The position numbers were made by a program, and so were the translations under genes. From Bog-756 sp963837805 (lineage in GTDB: Bacteria > Actinomycetota > Acidimicrobiia > Acidimicrobiales > RAAP-2): DNA of 64,000 nucleotides. Below the pieces are notes generated by a model. That model saw only the letters and a program-made list of their open reading frames with translations. It was not told the DNA's origin and ran no database searches. The stretch spans positions 62,001-126,000 of the forward strand of contig CAWIOU010000023.1 of assembly GCA_963837805.1 (NCBI GenBank), read 5' to 3'. This document shows positions 35,914-44,585 of this stretch, one piece after another. The number at the start of each line of letters is the position of its first letter. Position 1 is the stretch's first letter.

Positions 35914-37695
35914 GTGACTCAACCTATCGAAGCGTACGCGATGATCGGCGACACCGAAACTGCCGCGCTTGTCGGACGAGATGGTTCCATCGATTGGCTG
36001 TGCCTCCCTCGCTTCGACTCCGGGAGCTGTTTCGCCAAGCTGCTCGGAAAGAAAAGGCACGGCCGCTGGCAGATGACCGCCGACCAACCGGTCCGCTCCC
36101 ACCTGCGCCACTATCGGGATCGCTCGATGGTGCTCGAGACGGAGATGGCCACGGACACGGGCGTCGTACAGGTCATCGACTTCATGCCGCCCCGTCATCA
36201 TCATCCGAGAGTTGTCAGGATCGTGCGGGGCATCGAGGGCGAGGTGCGGATGCGAACCGAGTTGGTCATGCGCTTCGAGCATGGCTACGACGTTCCATGG
36301 GTCCGGCAGACGGACCGCGGTCTCAGTGCCATCGCCGGGCCCAATGCGCTCGTTCTCGACTCCCCCATCGAGCTCCAGGGCAGAAAGATGCGCCACCAGG
36401 CTACGTTCACGGTTCAAGCCGAGGAGGAGGTGGCGTTTGTCCTCGCCTGGCACCTGTCTCACGAGGATCCCCCGTTCGTCCTTGATACCCAACGGGCGCT
36501 CGACGAGACGATGACGTTTTGGGGGGATTGGTGCGATGAGGTGCTGCCGGTCCACGGCGAATGGGAAGATCTCGCGTTGCGGTCGCTCATTACCTTGAAG
36601 GGACTGACCTACGGTCCGACCGGCGGCATCGTCGCGGCAGCGACGACATCACTGCCCGAATCCATCGGGGGCGAACGCAACTGGGACTACCGCTTCTGCT
36701 GGATCCGTGATGCGTCGCTCACGCTCGAGGCCCTGGTCGGATCGGGCTTGCGCCAAGAGGCCGAGAGTTGGCTGTTGTGGCTGGGACGGGTCGCCGCCGG
36801 CGATCCGGAACAATTGCAGATCATGTACGGTCCAGCCGGCGAACGTCGCCTGACCGAACTCGAGGTCGACTGGCTCCCGGGATACAAGGGATCGTCACCG
36901 GTACGCATCGGCAATGCCGCCTCCGGGCAGTTCCAGCTCGACGTCTACGGGGAGCTCATGGACGCCATCGACAAGGCCCGCTCTCACGGCATCGCCGTGC
37001 ACGAGGTCATCTGGAGGATCCAAGTGGCGATCATGAGGTTTCTCGTCGACCACTGGTCCGATCCTGACAACGGGATCTGGGAGGTCCGAGGCCCTCCTCG
37101 GCAGTTCACTCACTCCAAGGTCATGGCCTGGGTCGCCTTCGACCGCGCCGTCCGCGGTGTCCAAGTCCACGGCCTGGAAGGACCTGCCGATACGTGGACC
37201 GCCATCCGAGATGAGATCCATGCCGAGGTCTGCGAGAAGGGTTGGAACGCCGATGTCGGGGCGTTCACTCAGTACTATGGCGCCGCCGAACTCGATGCCA
37301 GCCTGCTGATGATGCCGCTCGTCGGGTTTCTCCCGGCCAATGACGAACGAGTGGTCGGGACCGTCGAGGCCATCCAACGGGACCTTACGGAGGACGGGTT
37401 CGTCCTCCGTTACGAGAACCGATCGGGAGTGGACGGGCTACCGGGCGGCGAGGGAATGTTCCTCCCGTGCACCCTCTGGATGATCGGCTGCCTACGGCGG
37501 ATGGGCCGCGTCGAGGAAGCAACGGCCATCTTCCGACGGGTCACCGGCGTGGTAAACGACGTCGGGCTCATCTCCGAGGAGTATGACCCGCGCCACCGGT
37601 GCCTGCTCGGGAACTTCCCCCAGGCCTTCACGCATGTCGGGATCGTGAACGCCGCTCGAGGCCTGACCGAATCGCGTTCCGCTCACCACGCCTGA
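35914..37695 (+). CDS. Glycoside hydrolase family 15 protein (glucoamylase/trehalase type)
   Basis: This 593-residue protein has the GH15 plan: an N-terminal beta-sandwich (IGDTETAALVGRDGSIDWLC) and an alpha/alpha barrel starting near residue 230. ERNWDYRFCWIRDASLTL, VDWLPGYKGSSPVRIGNAA and the late LISEEYDPRHRCLLGNFPQAF are hallmarks of bacterial GH15. Some mycobacterial homologues hydrolyse trehalose; others act on alpha-glucans. No signal peptide is present, so it is cytoplasmic. The GTG at 35914 with GAGG 9 bp upstream is preferred over a TTG at 35905. It stands alone, with nothing recognised in the 239 bp before it. Confidence 0.87.
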   Translation: MTQPIEAYAMIGDTETAALVGRDGSIDWLCLPRFDSGSCFAKLLGKKRHGRWQMTADQPVRSHLRHYRDRSMVLETEMATDTGVVQVIDFMPPRHHHPRVVRIVRGIEGEVRMRTELVMRFEHGYDVPWVRQTDRGLSAIAGPNALVLDSPIELQGRKMRHQATFTVQAEEEVAFVLAWHLSHEDPPFVLDTQRALDETMTFWGDWCDEVLPVHGEWEDLALRSLITLKGLTYGPTGGIVAAATTSLPESIGGERNWDYRFCWIRDASLTLEALVGSGLRQEAESWLLWLGRVAAGDPEQLQIMYGPAGERRLTELEVDWLPGYKGSSPVRIGNAASGQFQLDVYGELMDAIDKARSHGIAVHEVIWRIQVAIMRFLVDHWSDPDNGIWEVRGPPRQFTHSKVMAWVAFDRAVRGVQVHGLEGPADTWTAIRDEIHAEVCEKGWNADVGAFTQYYGAAELDASLLMMPLVGFLPANDERVVGTVEAIQRDLTEDGFVLRYENRSGVDGLPGGEGMFLPCTLWMIGCLRRMGRVEEATAIFRRVTGVVNDVGLISEEYDPRHRCLLGNFPQAFTHVGIVNAARGLTESRSAHHA

Positions 37696-37788
37696 GCGCC
37701 AGGTGGGTCAACCGACAAATGCGCCCGACCCGCTTCGTCCATCTCGGTCCCCCGGCCCGAGGACATGAGAGCCATCTAGGATCAGCCA

Positions 37789-38205
37789 ATGGAGAGTACG
37801 CCGGAACCGCAGCGCCTGATGAACGCCAGGCGGTTCTTTCTCAGCTATTCGAGCAAGCACCTCGACGAGGCCGTCGAGCTACTGTCGCCCCACGTCGTGT
37901 ATTCGATACCGGGACGCAGCCGGCTCTCTGGGGTGTTCCACGGACCCGATGAGGTGCGGCAGCACATTGCCAAGCTGATCGACTTCTCCCGAGGCACCTT
38001 TGAAGTGCTGAAGTGGGTGGATTGGATGGTCGGTGAATCACACATCACGGCGCTCCAGTATGCACAGGCTCAAGCCCATGGCAGTGTCTATCGCGGACAT
38101 CACATCTACCTCCTCGAGTTCGATCCCGACGATCTCCTGTCCGTCATCACGGTCTTCTTCGGAGATCAGGCGGCTGCCGACCGGTTCTTCACTGCCGAGA
38201 GCTGA
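37789..38205 (+). CDS. NTF2-like / SnoaL-like protein
   Basis: The 138-residue protein has the NTF2-fold pattern: an N-terminal helix (RLMNARRFFLSYSSKHLD), then ELLSPHVVYSIPG and HGPDEVRQHIAKL, and strands ending in VITVFFGDQ. This fold is used by SnoaL-type cyclases, ketosteroid isomerases and uncharacterised ligand binders. No catalytic residues can be assigned with confidence. It is a free-standing gene downstream of the GH15 gene. Confidence 0.7.
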   Translation: MESTPEPQRLMNARRFFLSYSSKHLDEAVELLSPHVVYSIPGRSRLSGVFHGPDEVRQHIAKLIDFSRGTFEVLKWVDWMVGESHITALQYAQAQAHGSVYRGHHIYLLEFDPDDLLSVITVFFGDQAAADRFFTAES

Positions 38206-38276
38206 TCGGACCTGCTCTGGGTCCGACGGCGGCGTCGGCGGCACAGGGCGTGGGTGCATGGCAACGACCCGGGTCG

Positions 38277-39518
38277 TCAGGTGGCGTTCGTATTTTCAAG
38301 CACGAGGGCAACACCCTGACCGGACCCGACGCAGACGCCGAGAATTCCGAACCGGGCCTTGCGTACGTGAAGCTCGGTGGCCAGCGTGAGCACGTACCGG
38401 GTACCTGACGAACCGAACGGATGTCCAATGGCCACGGCACCTCCGTTGGGGTTGAGCCGCTCGTCAGGGACTTCGAAGCCGTTCAGCTGCCGAGGCAACT
38501 CGCGCAGCACGCCCAGGGCCTGGGCGGCAAATGCCTCATGGACCTCCCAGATGGCGATGTCCTCGGGCGCGAGCCGGGCCCGCCTCAGTGCCTCAGCCAT
38601 GGCGAATGCGGGAGCGATACCCATGAACTGCGGGTCCAGGGCGTAGGTGGCTGACGCCACCACCCGGGCCAACGGCTCTACGCCGAGATCCTCGGCCGCC
38701 TTCTGACTGGCGACCACCACAGCGCTGGCGCCGTCGCTGAGCGGTGAGGAGTTCCCGGCGGTCATCTGAGTCGTGTTCGGCTGTGGCGGAAGTGCGGCCA
38801 ACTTCTCGGCGGTCGTATCACCCCTGATGATTTCGTCGTGCTCGAAGATGCGAGCTGGCTGCTTGTGATCAGCTGGGATCTCGACGGGACGGATCTCGGC
38901 GGCGAATCGACCCGAATCACGAGCGGCTGCAGCGTGGAGGTGCGAGCGGAGCGCGAACGCGTCGATCTCCTCGCGGCTCAGCTCGTAGCGGTCGGCCACA
39001 TTTTGGGCGGTCTTGATCATCTCGACGTAGGCGTTGCGGGCCAACAAGGAGGGATTGGGCGGACCACCGGCCCCCGCCCACATGGTGTCGAGCAGGAACA
39101 CAGGCCCACGCGGGCTGAACGGAGCATCCCCCTTCATGAAGGCCCACCCCGACCGGGACATCGATTCGACCCCTCCAGCCAGACCAACGCCGAGATCATC
39201 GCTGCGGATCGCGTTGGCAACGAAGATGGTGCAGGTGAGTGAAGACGCACAGAACCGATTCACGGTGACGGCAGGTACAGAGTCGGGGAACCCCGCGCCG
39301 AGGGCCGCCCAGCGAGCGATGTCACCCATCCCCTCGTGGGCTGGATTCACACATCCAGCGGCGATGTCCTCGATCCGTTCGAGAGGAACACCGACCTTCT
39401 CGCAGGCAGCAACCATCGTCTGCCCGAGCAGATCGTCGGTGCGAATGTGCGAGAGAGAGCCTCCGTAGCGTCCGACCGGCGTTCGCACACCGCCAAGGAT
39501 GAAGGCATCACTGGCCAC
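38277..39518 (-). CDS. Thiolase (acetyl-CoA C-acyltransferase)
   Basis: This full-length thiolase of 413 residues has all catalytic residues: nucleophile Cys90 in NRFCASSL, the His in GGAVAIGHPFGSSG (about 368) and the second Cys in GVCVGSGQG (about 399). It cleaves 3-ketoacyl-CoA or condenses acetyl-CoA. It contrasts with the Cys-less thiolase-fold gene at 22937-24115. It lies about 2.6 kb from the acyl-CoA cluster, separated by unrelated genes, and could supply the missing thiolytic step. It has no operon partner. Confidence 0.88.
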   Translation of the reverse strand: MASDAFILGGVRTPVGRYGGSLSHIRTDDLLGQTMVAACEKVGVPLERIEDIAAGCVNPAHEGMGDIARWAALGAGFPDSVPAVTVNRFCASSLTCTIFVANAIRSDDLGVGLAGGVESMSRSGWAFMKGDAPFSPRGPVFLLDTMWAGAGGPPNPSLLARNAYVEMIKTAQNVADRYELSREEIDAFALRSHLHAAAARDSGRFAAEIRPVEIPADHKQPARIFEHDEIIRGDTTAEKLAALPPQPNTTQMTAGNSSPLSDGASAVVVASQKAAEDLGVEPLARVVASATYALDPQFMGIAPAFAMAEALRRARLAPEDIAIWEVHEAFAAQALGVLRELPRQLNGFEVPDERLNPNGGAVAIGHPFGSSGTRYVLTLATELHVRKARFGILGVCVGSGQGVALVLENTNAT

Positions 39519-39720
39519 GTGGCCACGCTATCTCGACCGGTCTTGCGGTGCCATCAGTTCCCGGCCATCGAGACCCCGACGAGGCTTGGTGGACGCCCAA
39601 GGGGGGTCAAAGGCTTTGCGTCTACCATGGCAGCACGGCGTCGTTCGACCGGTCGATCCCCAGTAGTCTCGGCCGAGCCGGATCAAACGACGACTGCCCA
39701 CCGACCATCGGCGACCAGCA

Positions 39721-39963
39721 ATGCCAAATGACAGCAGATCTCCGGAGTCTCACCACCACGATCTCGTCGAGTTGACGCGTGTTCAACCATTCGAGGCGGA
39801 GGTAATCGCGGCGCGGTTGCGGGCGTCGGGCATCGACGTCACGCTCGGAGCAGGCTCGGTGTACGAGTCAGTCAGCTTCGCCGACGGAGTGCCTGTCTAT
39901 GTTCCCAATGAGGAGGCTTCGCAAGCCAGGGCTCTCCTCAATGAGGAGGATGTCCCCGACTAG
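39721..39963 (+). CDS. DUF2007-like small protein
   Basis: This 80-residue protein has the pattern of DUF2007 putative signal-transducing proteins: LTRVQPFEAEVIAARLRASG followed by IDV and a C-terminal VYVPNEEASQARALLNEE helix. These proteins are small ferredoxin-like folds of unknown function. The ATG at 39721 begins the homology closely. It stands alone about 200 bp from the divergent thiolase start. Confidence 0.65.
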   Translation: MPNDSRSPESHHHDLVELTRVQPFEAEVIAARLRASGIDVTLGAGSVYESVSFADGVPVYVPNEEASQARALLNEEDVPD

Positions 39964-40018
39964 CAAGTACGTCCGATTCCTGGGTCTGAGCGGCACGCCA
40001 CGGGGGGCCGCAGACCAG

Positions 40019-40450
40019 CTAGGGCCAGGCCGACCAGTCCCCCTCTGGGTCGGTGGTTTGCCCCACCTCGATCAGATAACCATCAGGATCGCGGATGTAG
40101 CAACGGACTTCGTACTGGTGCTGCTTGGGCGGTGTCAGGAATTGAGCACCTCGGGCACTCCATGTCTCGTACACGGACTGGATGTCTTTGACCCGGATAT
40201 TGAGGAAGCTACTGACCCTGTCGGGATCGCGTGGCGTCTCCAGGGTGACCGTGGGCTTGTCATCGGTTGGGCCTCCGCCGACATTGATGATGATCCAGCT
40301 GTTGGCGAGGGCAACATAGGTCACCTCTCCCGAAAAGATCACCTTGCCGCCGAGTACCTCGGTGTAGAAGCGCCGGGACCGTTCGACGTCGTCCGAGACG
40401 ATGAAGTGGGCCAACAGAATTCCCTCTGCGGGGGGTGTGAATTCGGCCAT
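40019..40450 (-). CDS. VOC family (glyoxalase-like) protein
   Basis: This 143-residue VOC protein has two beta-alpha-beta-beta-beta modules. The first includes AHFIVSDDVERSRRFYTEVLG and the second NIRVKDIQSVYETWSARGAQF, ending YIRDPDGYLIEVGQTTD. The final Glu (YLIEVG) is the usual metal ligand. It might be a lyase, dioxygenase or binding protein; no specific substrate can be told. The ATG at 40450 has GGAGG 6 bp upstream and is preferred over the ATG nine codons earlier. Confidence 0.8.
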   Translation of the reverse strand: MAEFTPPAEGILLAHFIVSDDVERSRRFYTEVLGGKVIFSGEVTYVALANSWIIINVGGGPTDDKPTVTLETPRDPDRVSSFLNIRVKDIQSVYETWSARGAQFLTPPKQHQYEVRCYIRDPDGYLIEVGQTTDPEGDWSAWP

Positions 40451-40508
40451 CTGGCACCTCCAATGATTGGGATCCATATCCCGCCGACGACGGGGTCTTC
40501 AGCCATTC

Positions 40509-41147
40509 TTACGATGATCGGGAAGTCGGCGCCGCCGACGACGTGGCCGTCCCCGTGCGCTTCCTCGGAACCAGGGCTCCAGAGACGCTCGGATTGTCCT
40601 CAACATAGAATCGCCAATCGAGATCTTGCCCGACTGAGAGACCGACCCGAGCGCCTCTGGCGTAGGGAAGGGCCACATGATCATCGAGGATCCGCACCTT
40701 CCCGACAACAAGATCCGTATTGTTGTCGGCCCGGCTGAGGCCAAACGCCTTGCACAGACGACCAGGTCCACTGCACAGGCGGCTGTCCGGGCCCTTGGGA
40801 TCACCCCGGTTCGCCCTCATCGCCTCAACCCCGGTCAGCGGCTCCAAGGCTCGAATGAGGACACCGGATCCAATGCCAACCGGCTGACACACCACATTGG
40901 CCAGGTAGTTGATCCCGTACGAGAGGTAGACCTCGAGCCGTCCAGGTGGACCGAACAGTGTCGCGTTGCCCTTTCGAGGTCCTGAGAATCCATGGCTGGC
41001 CGGCTCCGTCTCGTCGTACGCCTCCACCTCGACGATGCGACCGCTCAGCGGTCCAGAGGAGAGGATCTTCCCGATGAGGCTTCCGGCGACCAACACGGCG
41101 GGCCGCTCATAGAAGGACCGCTTCAGCGTCCGAGCCCGAGCTACCAC
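40509..41147 (-). CDS. mpg: 3-methyladenine DNA glycosylase (AAG/MPG family)
   Basis: This 212-residue enzyme matches the AAG/MPG fold: LKRSFYERPAVLVAGSLIGK at the start, GRIVEVEAYDETEPASHGFS with the catalytic Glu in the EVEAY strand, RLEVYLSYGINYLANVV and GSGVLIRALEPLTG. It removes alkylated and deaminated purines from DNA. A frame is open far upstream to 41471, but a GGAGGGGG site lies 8 bp before the GTG at 41147, which gives a normal family length. It is followed by the VOC gene on the same strand after about 60 bp. Confidence 0.87.
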   Translation of the reverse strand: MVARARTLKRSFYERPAVLVAGSLIGKILSSGPLSGRIVEVEAYDETEPASHGFSGPRKGNATLFGPPGRLEVYLSYGINYLANVVCQPVGIGSGVLIRALEPLTGVEAMRANRGDPKGPDSRLCSGPGRLCKAFGLSRADNNTDLVVGKVRILDDHVALPYARGARVGLSVGQDLDWRFYVEDNPSVSGALVPRKRTGTATSSAAPTSRSS

Positions 41148-41841
41148 CGTCCCCCCCTCCAACCGTTCGGTCGCACCCAGCCGGATCGATAGGAGAGCGG
41201 TCGCTGTGGTATCGCCGGTAAGGCGACGATGAGCCCTTCCGGCCCTCGTCGATGATCGGTCCGACTCGACGCGTGGCTGCGGTGCCAGCCGGTTCCGGTA
41301 TCGAACTGGGTCGATTGGGTGGCGGTGTTGCTGGTCATGGCGGGTTTCAGCGTCTCCCCTCCCTACCCTACGTGGGCCTCGGTCCGCCGGTGCCGGTGAG
41401 GGTACTGGCGATTGACACGGTTCGTGGTCCAGCGGCGTGGGCCAGGCGATCGGGATCTGCGCCGGACGCATCGAAGGAGCCGGCCACCCGATGGTCGGGA
41501 TCCCGAGAGGACGGGAACCGGGAGCGTTCCCCGGAACTACGGCCAGTCTCTCTCGATCTGCACCGACGTCGGTCGAATGGCGGTCATCGGTTCCCGTTCG
41601 CCTCGGTAGCGGCCCACACCCGGAGAGCGAGCACGATCTCGGCCAGGTCGCAATTGTGGCGCAGCCTCACTCGAGGACCACCCGATCGGTGTCTCGGACG
41701 ACGTGGCGGCGGAGAGCGTCGTGCCGTTGTCGGCTTGGCGCGGCCGACGCCCAAGAGAGACCGACGCTTTCCTCGAACGCCGCTGACATCGCGGGTGGTC
41801 ATGACCGGTAGGTCGTTCCCCTCAACAGAGCTCCAAGGTGC
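41148..41841. other. Intergenic region without a supported gene
   Basis: These 694 bp have only frames with poor codon patterns. Short stretches in shifting plus-strand frames (around 41400-41620, such as VRVLAIDTVRGPAAW and AIGICAGRIEGAGHPMVG) read protein-like, and a 65-codon minus frame ends in the glycosylase start. None is long or clean enough to call. A decayed gene is possible. Confidence 0.4.
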
Positions 41842-42015
41842 TCAGTGGAGCTCGTTGTGCAACGAGCAGCGGTTCGTGGGGTTGTAGCGGGAGAGCAGGG
41901 TTCCACAACCCGAGGTCGCGCATATCCTCCCCCGCCTGTAGGTTCGAGCCGGCGCCCCATGGAGCAAGCCCGAGCCGCTGATCCATTCAGATCCGTCAAT
42001 CTTTACAATGCTCAT
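41842..42015 (-). CDS. Small Cys/His zinc-finger-like protein
   Basis: This 57-residue protein starts at the ATG at 42015, preceded by AAAGGAA 8 bp upstream, and begins MSIVKIDGSEWISGSG. Its second half is RICATSGCGTLLSRYNPTNR followed by CSLHNELH: a Cys-x4-Cys and Cys-x2-His pattern that fits a single zinc site. Short proteins with C-x-x-x-G-C-x-x-x-LSRYN and a C-x-x-H are common in actinobacteria and their phages and may bind DNA. Its function is unknown. The gene lies just downstream of the sigma-factor locus on the same strand. Confidence 0.65.
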   Translation of the reverse strand: MSIVKIDGSEWISGSGLLHGAPARTYRRGRICATSGCGTLLSRYNPTNRCSLHNELH

Positions 42016-42121
42016 GTTCAACGATTCCTTTCACTTGCTGATCTCTCGCCGTCTCTCGATCCGTCGTGACGCTGTCGACCACCTGTTCCCGCTCCGATGC
42101 ATCGTGGCTTGGGCTTCGCCC

Positions 42122-42697
42122 TCATGTCCTCGAGCTGGCGAGGTCTTGCCGCTCCGGTTCGTCGAAGCTGGGGGCCGCCGTCAGTGAATTCCACGTCGAC
42201 GTCGGCCCGGATGCAGGGGCAAGGAGGGGTGCACGCCACAGTGTTTGGAGCTCGGGGGCAGAAACCCCTGCTTGGCCAGCACCCATGTTGAGCCGAAGCA
42301 ACTCGATGGCGATCACTCCCAGAAGAATGGCAACGGGCAATTCGGCAAACATTGCTGTGGCGATGCTGAGAATCATGCAGCGGCCGGGGTGGGCGGTGAG
42401 TATGTCGAACCAGGCGTCGCACAGAAGCAACGCTGACGTGACCATCGCTGCAGGTACCGCGACCTGACGCTGTTTCCACAATGCCCAGGCGGTCGTCGAC
42501 AGGCAACCGAGAAGGATGGCATCGAAACCGGTCCACGCCAGTGGCCAGTTATCGACCAGGTAGTGCCGAGGTAGAGTCACGCCAAGCCCGATCGTCCACG
42601 GGATGAGAACGAGGCAACAGAGACTGAGAAACCGTACGATCCAACGTCGGACAGGTCCCACCCCTACGGTCGAAGCATGGCCAACCGTCATCCTCAT
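42122..42697 (-). CDS. Four-helix integral membrane protein in the ECF locus
   Basis: The 191-residue protein has about four hydrophobic helices: WIVRFLSLCCLVLIPWTIGL, then WTGFDAILLGCLSTTAWAL, VPAAMVTSALLLCDAWFDIL and ILSIATAMFAELPVAILLGV. The WFDILTAHPGR motif is characteristic of a group of actinobacterial hypothetical membrane proteins. No catalytic motif is seen. Start choice is uncertain: ATG at 42697, 42691 or 42781 are all possible. It follows the COG4315-type gene after about 120 bp and probably shares its promoter. Confidence 0.65.
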   Translation of the reverse strand: MRMTVGHASTVGVGPVRRWIVRFLSLCCLVLIPWTIGLGVTLPRHYLVDNWPLAWTGFDAILLGCLSTTAWALWKQRQVAVPAAMVTSALLLCDAWFDILTAHPGRCMILSIATAMFAELPVAILLGVIAIELLRLNMGAGQAGVSAPELQTLWRAPLLAPASGPTSTWNSLTAAPSFDEPERQDLASSRT

Positions 42698-42819
42698 GCG
42701 ATTGCTCGTTTCACGTTCCAGGCGCCTCTTCGGATAGGTCTCACCGGCACCATCCCACTCGGCTCTCGGAAGGTCTCTCATGGCTGAGCGGAACTCCGGG
42801 GTGCCTGGGACGAAGCGGC

Positions 42820-43377
42820 TCAGTACCCGTAGCCGCCGCTCGGAGTGGCCGGGCCAGTTGACGTCGAAGTCGAGGCCGAAGCGACACCACCGTGCGTTGC
42901 CGAGATGCCGGGGGTGGCCACGAAGAAGTCCTGGACGCCTTGGCCCGTGACTTGACCGGCGCTGTCCTCGGCGAACGTGTACAGGAAGTGACCGTTGTAG
43001 GACACCTGGGATCCGTTTGAGGTGTGCACCACCCGGAGGGGGCCGGTGGCCCCACGCTCGGTCGGCGACGTGGCCGTCAACGGAGGCCACAGCGCGGCCA
43101 GCGCCCCGGCGACCTTTGAGCGAGTCGCCGTGTCGGGCTTGTAGATGTAGAGGGGAAGACCCTTGCCATCCACAAGAATGGTCTCGGTCGAGCCACCGAC
43201 GGTCGCCTTGGTTGTGTGAATGGTGGTTGCGGCGACCGACGTTTGCGTTGCCGGCGAGGAAGCCGGGGGCAATGCTGCGGTGGTCGAGCCTCCGGCGGTA
43301 GCGGCTATGGCTACACCGCCGGCAACAGCGGCGGCGGATAGCCCAACAATAGCGATCACGACTCGTGGATTCTTCAT
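42820..43377 (-). CDS. COG4315-type surface protein (PF03640 repeats)
   Basis: This 185-residue protein has an N-terminal signal or anchor helix (VVIAIVGLSAAAVAGGVAIA) with no lipobox Cys. It contains two repeats of the PF03640 secreted lipoprotein family: ILVDGKGLPLYIYKPDTAT and SYNGHFLYTFAEDSAGQVTG. Members are exported and of unknown function; several lie near redox or stress genes. The end is a Ser/Thr/Gly-rich tail. An ECF-locus promoter-like motif lies at 43663-43680, about 285 bp upstream, and the membrane protein gene follows. Confidence 0.78.
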   Translation of the reverse strand: MKNPRVVIAIVGLSAAAVAGGVAIAATAGGSTTAALPPASSPATQTSVAATTIHTTKATVGGSTETILVDGKGLPLYIYKPDTATRSKVAGALAALWPPLTATSPTERGATGPLRVVHTSNGSQVSYNGHFLYTFAEDSAGQVTGQGVQDFFVATPGISATHGGVASASTSTSTGPATPSGGYGY

Positions 43378-43631
43378 GGCTCCTCATTTCTTGGATGGTT
43401 GATTGTCGAAACACATACTTGGAGAAGACGGCCGGCGGGCTCTGACCAACTCGGTCGTTCAATGAGTGCAGCCCCTCGCCTCGCTGTACTCCTCAGTTGG
43501 CATTCGAACCAGACTCCCGTGGCCAGGAGCTGAACCGCCGCATCGATCGCGTAACGATTGATCGGCGACTTCGGTTCCCGGACAACAGAATGGTGGTCGG
43601 ATTGAACAGACACGGGTCTCCTCACTCTCAT
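43374..43631 (-). CDS. Possible small protein upstream of the COG4315-type gene
   Basis: An 85-codon frame runs from an ATG at 43631 and ends in an ATGA overlap with the next gene. Its start lies 25 bp after the predicted transcription start of the motif at 43663-43680, which would give it a normal leader. Against this, it has several AGA/AGG codons, unlike its neighbours, and the only ribosome-like site (GAGGAG) is before an internal GTG. The protein has no recognised domain. It may instead be a leader region. Confidence 0.3.
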   Translation of the reverse strand: MRVRRPVSVQSDHHSVVREPKSPINRYAIDAAVQLLATGVWFECQLRSTARRGAALIERPSWSEPAGRLLQVCVSTINHPRNEEP

Positions 43632-43931
43632 GAGCGGTTCTGCAATGTGTTCGTGCTCTGTAATACGTCGCCGGGTTACAACCTGACGGAGCTGGGCTCA
43701 ATGGAGATCCACGCGACCCGTTCGACCGCGTCGGCACAAGCCGAACTGACCAACCTGACGAAGAACGTGGGCGACACAACAACAGATCGAGTCCTGACCG
43801 GATCAGATGCTGCGTGCTCGACGGCGGTCGATTCAGCGGAGATGTTGGTTCGAAGAACCCGCCGGTGGCGTGCGGGACCGAAGCAGTTGAACGGCGGGCA
43901 GACGGCCGTCAGTCACACGAACGACGCAGGA
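43378..43931. other. Long 5' region between the anti-sigma and COG4315-type genes
   Basis: This 554-bp stretch holds one copy of the locus motif at 43663-43680 and the doubtful 85-codon frame at 43374-43631. The part between 43681 and 43931 shows no supported gene. The distance between motif and COG4315-type start suggests a long leader or a missed small gene. Confidence 0.4.
43663..43680 (-). promoter_or_regulatory. Locus motif copy D (TGTAACC-N6-CGTAT)
   Basis: On the minus strand TGTAACC is followed after 6 bp by CGTAT, then 6 bp later by a G at 43656. It points to the COG4315-type gene and the membrane protein downstream. It is one of five copies in the ECF locus with the same spacing. 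Confidence 0.6.
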
Positions 43932-44585
43932 TCAGGCGAAGGTGGCTTCTGCCACCGTGGCGCCCGAGGAGGTGACAAGCTTCGCCCCCCTCAACTGGTC
44001 GATGTCGACCCGGATCGTCTTCGACCACGCACCCATCCCACCATGGAGTCGAAAGACCCCGGCAGCCACCGTGGACCCGCTCTTCGCCTGGAGCATGCAG
44101 ACGATCTTGCCGTCGTAATTTGGGACATCCACGTTCATGTAGACCCACGAGGGACTACCGCCATAGGCGACGATCTGGCCCATGACTCGGCTGTCAACCG
44201 TCTCGAAGGTTGCAGTACGCACCTTGCTCCCCTGCGGGGCCTGGGCGGCCGCCGGAGCCAACGATGGTTGGTCGATGGCCTCCGTGGCGACCACGGTGCC
44301 CCCTACAAGGGCCACGCCGGCGGCGATGGATACGAGGGCGACACGAGCACGGCGGGTCTTGACCGGCCGATCAATCGGCACGACCGGGGAGCTCGCCTGA
44401 TCCACCAACTCCTGGTAGAGGTTCGAGACAAACTGCTCATCCGGAGCCGCTGCCCCGGGGCTGGTGGCCCGAAATTCGATTGCCGCGCCAATGACCTCAA
44501 CGTCCTCGGCATCGGGCCGCGCCTTCCCCGGCCTTCGTTCGGCGGCAAGGGCATCGAGATAGGAAGATAGCTGTCGGCGATTCAC
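43932..44585 (-). CDS. Membrane-anchored anti-sigma factor
   Basis: The 217-residue protein has a cytoplasmic part of about 95 residues (MNRRQLSSYLDALAAERRPG start), one membrane helix (RVALVSIAAGVALVGGTVVA, about 98-117) and an external domain of about 100 residues with a single Cys (KIVCMLQAK). This order is that of membrane anti-sigma factors. There is no His-x3-Cys-x2-Cys zinc motif, so it is not of the ZAS redox type. The GTG start overlaps the stop of the sigma gene (GTGA), a typical sigma/anti-sigma arrangement. The external domain would sense the signal; its ligand is unknown. Confidence 0.72.
   Translation of the reverse strand: MNRRQLSSYLDALAAERRPGKARPDAEDVEVIGAAIEFRATSPGAAAPDEQFVSNLYQELVDQASSPVVPIDRPVKTRRARVALVSIAAGVALVGGTVVATEAIDQPSLAPAAAQAPQGSKVRTATFETVDSRVMGQIVAYGGSPSWVYMNVDVPNYDGKIVCMLQAKSGSTVAAGVFRLHGGMGAWSKTIRVDIDQLRGAKLVTSSGATVAEATFA

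Noticed and set aside
41252..41887. 211-codon plus-strand frame in the gene-poor stretch after the glycosylase gene
   Set aside because: Arg/Ser-rich composition, no ribosome site and no family; it also runs opposite the small zinc-finger gene.
42698..43462. Upstream extension of the membrane-protein frame to 43462
   Set aside because: The first half lies on top of the COG4315-type gene in another frame and is rich in Arg and His, as expected for a shadow.
43500..43545. tRNA-like string (T-loop GGTTCGAATGCC and a hairpin CTCC-GGAG) on the minus strand
   Set aside because: The T-stem does not pair, no acceptor stem or D-arm can be built, and the anticodon stem is only 4 bp.
43497..44570. Long plus-strand frame opposite the anti-sigma gene
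   Set aside because: It is the mirror of a GC-rich coding region; the minus-strand frame has the domain order and the sigma gene overlap, and the plus frame has no recognised motif.
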